Shown here piece after piece: positions 56,965 through 64,000 of a stretch of DNA of 64,000 nucleotides. The DNA is from Oscheius sp. JU75. Taxonomy: Eukaryota; Nematoda; Chromadorea; Rhabditida; Rhabditidae. Below the pieces are notes generated by a model. That model was not told the DNA's origin and did not search any database. It saw nothing but the letters and a program-made list of their open reading frames with translations. The position numbers and the translations under genes were made by a program. Every line of letters starts with the position of its first letter. Within the stretch, counting starts at the first letter, position 1. The stretch is taken from assembly GCA_037178855.1 (NCBI GenBank), contig JASJZC010000005.1, positions 5,332,001-5,396,000 on the forward strand. Direction: 5' to 3'.

Positions 56965-58067
56965 ATGCCAGCTCATGTAACTGACGATAGTATTCCGATT
57001 GGACAGAGTCCTTTCAACTATTTGTTGAACCAGCCTACAATACGAATACGCAACTGGGATGATGTCCAGAAGAAGCTGCATCACATGAAGGATGGAGGCA
57101 AAGACAAACTGCTGGTGAGTGAGCCAAGCTACGGAAGTCAATCTCTCTTAGGTGATCTCCGACTTTGACTGGACTCTCTCTCGTTCGATCGATGATGCCG
57201 GTGAGCCATGCTGGTCAACTCATGGTCTTTTCAAAAACTGCGCTCACGAGGTCGATCCCGAGTTGCCGGGTAAACTGGAAGCACTAAAACTCAAGTACTA
57301 TCCGATTGAATACTGTCCTAAGATGACCTTGGAAGAGAAAATTCCTCATATGGAGGAGTGGTGCGTTCCTTCGAATTGAGTGGGAAGAGCTCAAACTTCA
57401 GGTGGACCACGGCTCACAACCACATCATCGAGGCCAAATTTGAAAAGTCGATCATTCAAGGATATGTCGAGACTTCGAAGATTGCTCTGAGAACGGGAAC
57501 AGAGGACATGATGTCTCAGTTAGAAACACATTCAGTCCCGTTGGTCATCTTCTCGGCCGGCATCGGGAACATCATCGAGATGTTCTTTGATCAGAAGTTT
57601 GGTAGAAAGCTGGACAATATGCATCTGATCTCGAATATGATGTTGTTCAATGAACAGGTAGATAAGGGTCCGATACAGTACACAAAAAGTTATTTAAGGA
57701 CCGTGTTGTCAGCTTTTCTGACCCTCTGATTCACACTTTCTGTAAGAATTCGTCAGTCGTTCGAAAGGATGAGGTATTCTACAAAGAGATGGCTGAGAGA
57801 GACAATATCATTCTTTTGGGAGACAGTATGGGCGATATTCACATGGCTCTCGAATATGGAGTCGAAAAGAACGGGCACACTCTCAAGATTGGATTCCTCA
57901 ATGGAGATGTGAGTAGAGTGGTCGTGAAGAGTAGAAAAGACCTTCAGATTGAGAGACTATTGGACCATTACATGGACGTGTATGATATTGTTATTGTCCA
58001 GGATCAGTCAATGACCATTCCGGCTTCAATCGTCAACCATATTGTCCAGATTGTTTCGAAGATGTAG
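56965..58067 (+). CDS. NT5C3: Cytosolic 5'-nucleotidase III (NT5C3 family, HAD superfamily)
   Basis: Exons join in phase to about 300 residues. The catalytic DxDxT motif is VISDFDWTLSR (Asp nucleophile, near 57160). It is followed by STHGLFKNCAHEVDPELPGK, YYPIEYCPKMTLEEKIPHME, EEWWTTAHNHIIEAKFEKS, the Ser motif VPLVIFSAGIGNIIEMFFDQ, and the acidic HAD motif IILLGDSMGDIHMALEYGVE. The end, YDIVIVQDQSMTIPASIVNH, is typical of NT5C3. It dephosphorylates pyrimidine (and 7-methylguanosine) nucleoside monophosphates. The start at 56965 follows a TTTCCAG acceptor by 26 bases; an additional upstream exon is possible. Catalytic residues are all present. Secure. Confidence 0.92.
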
Positions 58068-61000
58068 TGCGGGATGATGTTTAAATAAATGTTAACTACT
58101 GTTAGAGACAGACTGTCAGACAAAAACTGACAGAAATCGTCGGAATATCCCGCCTAATATTTCCTCTTCGCGGTAAATGAGCGTTTCATTTTTCATTGAA
58201 ACCCGAGCCTGGTCTCGTCCACAAGATTGCCTTCTGCTGTTCCCAACGTCACCTTGACTCAGCTGACTTCCTCATAGCCACAGTTTTTACTATTCTTTGT
58301 CTTTCAGTCATTGCTGTTTGAGACAATTGTCAGAAGACCAAAAACGACAACCTCTTCGACTATGCATTGTTCCTCCAGTCAGTCACTGATCAAATTGTTG
58401 CGGTGTCTTTTACCCTTGTCCTTTCTTCAGATGCAAAGACTTTCGAGGCTCAGTAGTACTAGTACCTTCCAGGTTGAGAAGGGGAGCAAGTTGTACAACA
58501 TAAAAAGGGTTATTGGAAGCCATTGGTCTTTATTAGATGTCGAAGCCGTCTGTTCCTTTCTGCTCTTGAAAGACTTCTCTCCCCGAAATAGTTTTATCTA
58601 TTTCTTCTCCTGTTTCAACTTCCAACTTCCGGTCCTATCTGTCGCGAACAATAACGCTGCAAAAGCGTAAGTACGAGAAACTCTCGCCACGGAAGTCGTC
58701 CCTAATTTGTCTATTTTGCCATCCAGCCAGTTAGCTGATTGCTGTCGCGCAGCTTTTTCTTCAGTCCTTGTTTCGTCTTTTTCCGAAGGGAAATTGGCCT
58801 GTCCATTCATCTTTTATTGCGTGAAGATAATTGGCCAAGATGCTCTCTCCCTTCTGTCAATGACTACTCCTCCTTCTTCTGCAACCTCATTTTACAGCAC
58901 TTTCACGAACGAGCCATTTTGGTCCCTTTTTGTCCAAACGACTTTTTAACGAGGCGAACTGCCTGTTTGAAAGCGGATCCCATCCTCCAGTGGTCCATTG
59001 GATCATTTATGCGGTCTGTCCACTTCCAATAGACTTCATTCAAGATCCTCTATTCTTCTCAAATTGACGCTGTTGTAGTCCTGGGAACCTCCTTTATTCA
59101 CTTCCTTCAGTCATCCTGATGTTTTCACTATCCTTTGGATGAAAATCTTCCAGTCTTCTACGTTCTCATATTTCACGTCTATTTCCGTATGTGGTCAGAG
59201 TCGATCACCCTTTTAGTTCTAATTGGCTGGCCTGTGTTCTGATCGAGCTGGAAAGAAGTGTCCAACCAATCTCCGGTGAACAAATGAGAGGGATATTGAA
59301 AACCGAAAGAATCTTCAGTATTCTTTGACCCAAATCAAGGTAACCTTATCCAACATTTCCGATCCCCATATCTTCCGAGGGCGTGTAACAGAGTATGTCC
59401 TCTCCTCCTCCGCCAGTTAATATCCTGCCTAATGGACTCTATTTCCATCTAAAAGAGCTCCCTCCCGTCATAAATCTTCCAGTCCATAATCACACTTACT
59501 GACAGCTTTGACTCCCTCTAAGGAGGGCTATTTGCACCGCTTCCGGTCTGCCCTTTTGACACTCCACTGCCTTTTCCAAGAATCCGAATCAGATACCTCC
59601 TCTCACTGTAGCTCGAGATGTCTCTAGCCAACTTCCCGTAATTTACAACGGGACGGCAATTATCACGTTTTCTCTGCTTACGAGAAGTCTCTCTCTTCTT
59701 CAGTTGAATACAAACAGATCCAGAGCTTTATCCGGACGCGTTGATTATAAGCGGATCGCCGACCTGATCCAGATTGCGAAGTTGCCGCGAAAGTTCTAAA
59801 AATCACACCGACCTGATTATTATGCGAGTTGCGCAGAATCCGTCTTTATTTTCGAACCAACAAACACACTATGATTTCGGCATAATTCGAAATTCTGACA
59901 GTCCTAATGGCGAGTCTGCATGCTAGCTGTTTTACCATCATAACACTACTGAATAATGGATTCTCAGCGTATAAATGCTTTCGTAACGTACAGCAGCCGA
60001 AGTGCATCACCAAAGTACAAGTCGAATGATCCCAGACTAAAATATTCCGTCAAATCTCCGTTCCGAACACGTTTGATCTACCTGCTTTTCGGCAATACCC
60101 TTGACTGCAAAAAAGCGCGATAGTCCAAACCAAACAGCGTTCTTGAGTGCTCCTTCTCGGCCACTTAGATCCGTATCAGATCCCACTTTTTCCCTTCCTC
60201 CAAGATAACAGAAAGTAATCTTGTACTTCCGATTGGATCACAACCTTCTTCCTCCTGCTCTTCCACACGACCTTTTAGTTAATTTTAGTTGTAGCCCCAG
60301 GAGTCCCAGTGAGCTTTGATTTTGCCTCTTTTCTGTAGTCGTCCACTTTAGCGGAAGTTCGGTAGTTGACTCTCATCTTTGGCTACTAGAGCTGCTCATT
60401 AGAAAAAAAGTTCAGTAGGACAACTTACAGTCTTTCTATGACTTTCATCACATTCTCCTTCAATCTAACAAAATAATCAACTTTTGTCTCCGAGTTTGAC
60501 TAACTGTCGGAAACGACGATAGTCACGGTATGACTCGTCTTGTCTACTGTCGTGAAGTATTCTTCAGAGAATTTCCTTTTTCTGCTCAGTTACTCATACC
60601 GTCAATTATTTTCAAGTCCCTCCGAGCAATTTTATATACTCGATACCCCTGAGTGTTCTTACCCGAATAGAACATCCTCATATGCGACATCAGCATTTTC
60701 TTACTCACCAATCAAACATCATCCGGCCCGTTCCCGTTATCCTTCATTGTCTTCCACTTCTTTCTTAATCCCTGTTACCTCGGATAACTGAATTATTCGT
60801 CCGACTCCTCTTCAAAACAAATCTCGGCTCCAAATTAGTCGTGTCTCTTCTATAAAGACACGCATCGCTATTGTCTGCTCGCGGACGGGCAGTCACTCTT
60901 ATTCTGCGCCTCTATTCCCAACTATTTGTGTTCATTCGATTAGTAGACTTCTTCCTGAACTTTTGGACAAGAACTTCCAGAAGAGAGGAAGCAATCACTC

Positions 61001-61339
61001 AGAATTTTTTATTGCTGACTAGACAAGTCGAGGTATTTCGGTTGAGTGGCCCCAACAATAAAACATTCAAAACGTTCTGAATGACTGGTTCATCAGCAAA
61101 ATATTGCCTCCTCTATCTTATTATTCACCCATTCGAGCCTAAAGAATCTTTAAACTTCTCAATACATTTTCAATGTTTGCCATTCATATCTGTTGTCTCG
61201 ACCAGGACAAATGTTCTCCTCATCCTCTGCCCTTCTCTCACCTACAATGATCAATCCTGTTGATCTAAATCAATCCACATCTTTTTTTTATTGTTGTCTC
61301 TCAAGAAATCCTCTCCAGCTCCACGCATCTTTGGCCGCC
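58068..61339. other. Gene-poor region upstream of the glutamate receptor
   Basis: About 3.3 kb after the NT5C3 stop. AATAAA at 58083-58088 probably ends NT5C3. Several frames of 60-120 codons are open, but none shows domain motifs or consistent splice phase, and composition is pyrimidine-rich. Likely the promoter and 5' UTR of the receptor gene. Confidence 0.4.
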
Positions 61340-64000
61340 ATGCGGCCGCCGGACGCTTTCCTCCTTCTGTTGTTGGTTTCAATAGGAGAAGCTGTTAGAC
61401 AGGTTATTTCCTCCGACACAAAGTAACAGAAACGTTCAGGTGCATGTTGTGGGGGACATAATCCTCGGAGGTCTGTTTCCAATTCACGAAGCTGCTAGAA
61501 ATGGATCACATTGTGGAAAGATCAAGGTCCAAGCGAGTATTAGCTCAAAAAACTAGAGTTTTAGGCAGATCAAGGTGTCCAGAGAATGGTGGCTATGTTA
61601 TTTGCACTGGAGCAGGTCAATAAGGACCGACATTTACTACCCCAAGCTCGTCTCGGAGCACGGATCCTTGACACCTGGTCAGTTTTTACTACTATCCAAT
61701 GGGATCCAGATGTTCTTCGACCCAGCAGACCGGCTATTCATCGGCTTCAGTGCTAATTTAATCACGAAATAGGGCAACGGGGGAAAATAATTGGGCCCGT
61801 TCGGGAATCTTTTGTCAAAAATCAATCCGGATATTACGTAATCCGAAGGAAGTCGAAGGTTTCAGCTCGGTCGACAGTTACGCCTTGGAACAAACCTTGG
61901 AGTTCATCAAGAGCGTCATGTCCAACAGCGACGGAGTCTTTTGCAAGGTAACCAATCTTCCCTTTTGAAAACATGGGTGAAATGAAAACTAGAATTAGTC
62001 TGTGACCCCAATAGAAAACGCTCAGAACTGCCGTTGCAGCAGTTCTTTCCAAGAGCTAATGTGCCAAGAGGAAGAATAATGTTTCGTAAATTGAGAAAGG
62101 TATCCTTCTGTCAGTCTTTGCATTCTCTGCTTGGTCATTTTCCGATTGCCTTCAAATACCTGCATTCTTTTCTAATCAAACTTGTTTCTTTTCATCAGCA
62201 ATTCATCCTTCCAGGACGGATCAAACGCCTACTCACAGCGACAGCCAATCGCTGCCGTTGTAGGAGCCGCGGGAAGTCAGGTCTCGGTCATGGTAGCATC
62301 GATGTTACAACTGTTCAAGGTCTAAAGAAGTTTGTGCCAATGCAACCAATTGATTTCAGATTCCGCAAGTATCGTACTCTTCGACCGGTGCTGAATTAAG
62401 TGAAAAGCCGCGATTCGCCTTCTTCAGCCGAGTCGTTCCACCGGATAATTTACAAGCTCAAGTAATGGCAAGAGTTGTCAGAGAGCTCGAATGGACTTAC
62501 GTTCATGCCATTGCCGACACTGGAAGCTATGGTACAAGATAGTTTGAAATAGTCCCATAATTTATGTAGGCGAACGAGGGATGGATTCGTTTAGAGCAGT
62601 TGCAGCCGATTATGGCATTTGCATAGATGGAGACGTGGTGAAGATTAGCAGGAAATGGACTGAGACTATGTTCAAGTAAGGAAGTAGCGGAAAGTTGTAA
62701 TAGTCTGATTCAGAGAGCTGTTGATCAGGATGAAAACTCAGAGGAAAGCTAGAGGAGTGGTCATGTTTGTCGACGAGGACAATCTCAAAAGACTGTTGAG
62801 GACACTGGACACCATGATACTTTCTGGAATGACCGAATTCGATGGCTACTTCTGGTACCAATTCAATCTTCTTTAATAGAACAGTCATCCTAGGTTTGTT
62901 GCCAGTGACTCCTGGGGAATCAAGCAGTCTGTCGTCACCAACTTGGAACATCGGCTTGCCGGCTCTCTTACAATAGCACCGTACACCCGAGAGGAAATTG
63001 GTAGAGCTTTAGCCTTCTATACATCTCACACGTCTAGGTTATCTCGACTATTTTCGTCGTCTGGCCCCGCTCGACAAGACCTTCTTGGTAGAGTACTGGG
63101 ATTCATTGGGGTGTAGAGATATTGATGGAATTGAAACGTTCGGAGAATGCTTCGACATCAAGGGACACGTCCTTAAACAGGTAGTTAGGCAGGATTAGTA
63201 TATAAAAAGTATCAGGAATCTTACGTCCCTTTTGTGGTGGACACCGTGCGCGTTCTTGCCAAGGCCTTCAGTTCGTACATCGACGAAGAATGTGGTCGAA
63301 AGTCGTTTGAAGATTGCTATTTGTCGAAAAACGGCTTTCAAGGAGAAAGATTGCAACGGTTCTACAGAAACGTGTCGCTCTCTGGTATTCCCCTAATTGA
63401 CAAAATAGAATCACATTCAGCTCGCGAACCTCCAATCATTGACGCCAACGGAGACGGGATTGGCCGCTACGATGTCTTCCAGTTGGATCGAAATGGGACA
63501 TATGTGAAGGTATATCAGAAGGGAAGAGTCAAACGGAAGTTTAATAGGTCGGAAAATGGCGAGCAAGTGAGAATCTCTTCGCGTTGAATCTGCAGGATGT
63601 GAGGAAAGGATTCCGCAACCGAGAAGGCGGTTTGCCTGTCTCCGTTTGCAGTGTACCTTGTAAGAGGGGACAGTACAGGTATTTGGACTTCAATCATTCC
63701 TACAACAAAAGGTTCAAGAGCTTACCAAGATCAGACATGTTGTTGGGCGTGCATCCCTTGTGATATGCAGACAAGTATCGTCATTAACGAGACAAGGTAA
63801 TAGGCAAGGTCTGTAAAAACTTCTCTTTAGCTGCCAAGAGTGTCCGATCGGCCAAGTCCCTGACGCCGAAACCTTGTCAACTTGTGTTCCTATTCCACCA
63901 GTCTCCATGACGTGGGACAGCCCCTGGGCTCTCATTCCTGCTGGATTTTCTCTGTTCGGTTTGGCATCGACTGTCTTTGTGGTCGCAGTCTTTCTCAAGT
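61340..64000 (+). CDS. mgl: Metabotropic glutamate receptor, N-terminal part (cut by window end)
   Basis: The start at 61340 is in a strong context (GCCGCCATG) and gives signal peptide [18 protein letters not shown]. The Venus-flytrap domain follows: [117 protein letters not shown] and FVASDSWG. Residues that hold glutamate in mammalian mGluRs appear conserved: Arg in GVQR, Ser in GSQ, Thr in SST, Tyr in SYGE, Asp in ASDSWG and Lys in LSKNG. The cysteine-rich domain has [16 protein letters not shown] and [18 protein letters not shown], then [20 protein letters not shown] starts TM1, where the window ends. [14 protein letters not shown] favours a group III-like receptor, perhaps mgl-3. Class C, dimeric, G-protein coupled. 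Subtype is inference. Confidence 0.93.

Noticed and set aside
62610-62951. 113-codon minus-strand frame within the glutamate receptor
   Set aside because: Antisense shadow of receptor exons.
1-64000. tRNA, rRNA, spliced-leader RNA genes and CRISPR arrays
   Set aside because: Looked for by eye; no cloverleaf, SL-like sequence or spaced repeat array was seen. A covariance-model scan would be needed to exclude small ncRNAs.

Overview
The window is nuclear DNA from a nematode. It has compact genes broken by many short introns (mostly about 40-65 bp, GT...TTTCAG). Three signals are essentially nematode-specific: an flp-17-type FMRFamide precursor, a Str-type seven-transmembrane chemoreceptor and a nematode methyltransferase-21 (FkbM-like) protein. 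Splice acceptors sit within a few bases of many start codons, which fits spliced-leader trans-splicing, and several same-strand neighbours are packed like operons. The species cannot be named from the sequence alone. From memory, nearly all recognised genes (ubc-1, ndc-80, let-99, flp-17, snx-13, snr-1, mca, miro-1, hoe-1, mgl-3, the MIP homologue) lie on C. elegans chromosome IV, so this looks like a piece of that ancestral chromosome.

Layout: 1-2184 (-) mitochondrial intermediate peptidase homologue whose zinc motif is destroyed; 2686-6190 (+) two tandem copies of an unrecognised domain; 6323-7110 (+) ubc-1/RAD6; 7427-about 8690 (+) unknown alpha-helical protein; 9217-11520 (-) NDC80; 12273-14386 (+) DEP-domain protein of the DEPDC1/LET-99 type; 14387-17102 gene-poor; 17103-17596 (+) flp-17; 17811-19352 (-) MFSD5-type transporter; 20213-22073 (-) fructosamine-3-kinase family, with a repeat copy in one intron; 22277-25806 (-) SNX13; 27059-27546 (+) SmD3; 28038-29592 (+) methyltransferase-21; 30800-32758 (+) Str chemoreceptor with coding-like sequence inside a large intron; 33595-about 35150 (-) weak hypothetical gene; 35150-38383 gene-poor; 38384-43347 (+) plasma-membrane Ca2+-ATPase; 43891-44720 (+) unusual membrane protein with five repeated tyrosine motifs; 44834-45685 (+) small secreted nematode protein; 46792-47781 (+) fatty-acid elongase; then on the minus strand TRMT10 (47872-48954), Miro (49213-51453), RNase Z/ELAC2 (51581-54850) and TIMM17 (55405-56156); 56965-58067 (+) NT5C3-type nucleotidase; 58068-61339 gene-poor; 61340-64000 (+) N-terminal part of a metabotropic glutamate receptor, cut by the window end.

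Functional links: the TIMM17 - RNase Z - Miro - TRMT10 group combines mitochondrial import, tRNA 3' processing, mitochondrial transport and tRNA m1G9 methylation, and may be co-transcribed. SNX13/FN3K and the tandem-domain gene/ubc-1 are other possible operon pairs. Neural genes (flp-17, the chemoreceptor, the Ca2+ pump, mGluR) are flanked by the longest non-coding stretches. The least expected items are the catalytically dead M3 peptidase, the repeated YxxV single-pass protein, the duplicated unknown domain and the coding-like insert in the chemoreceptor intron. Exon joins were worked out by hand; most boundaries are good to a few bases, but some terminal exons are uncertain.
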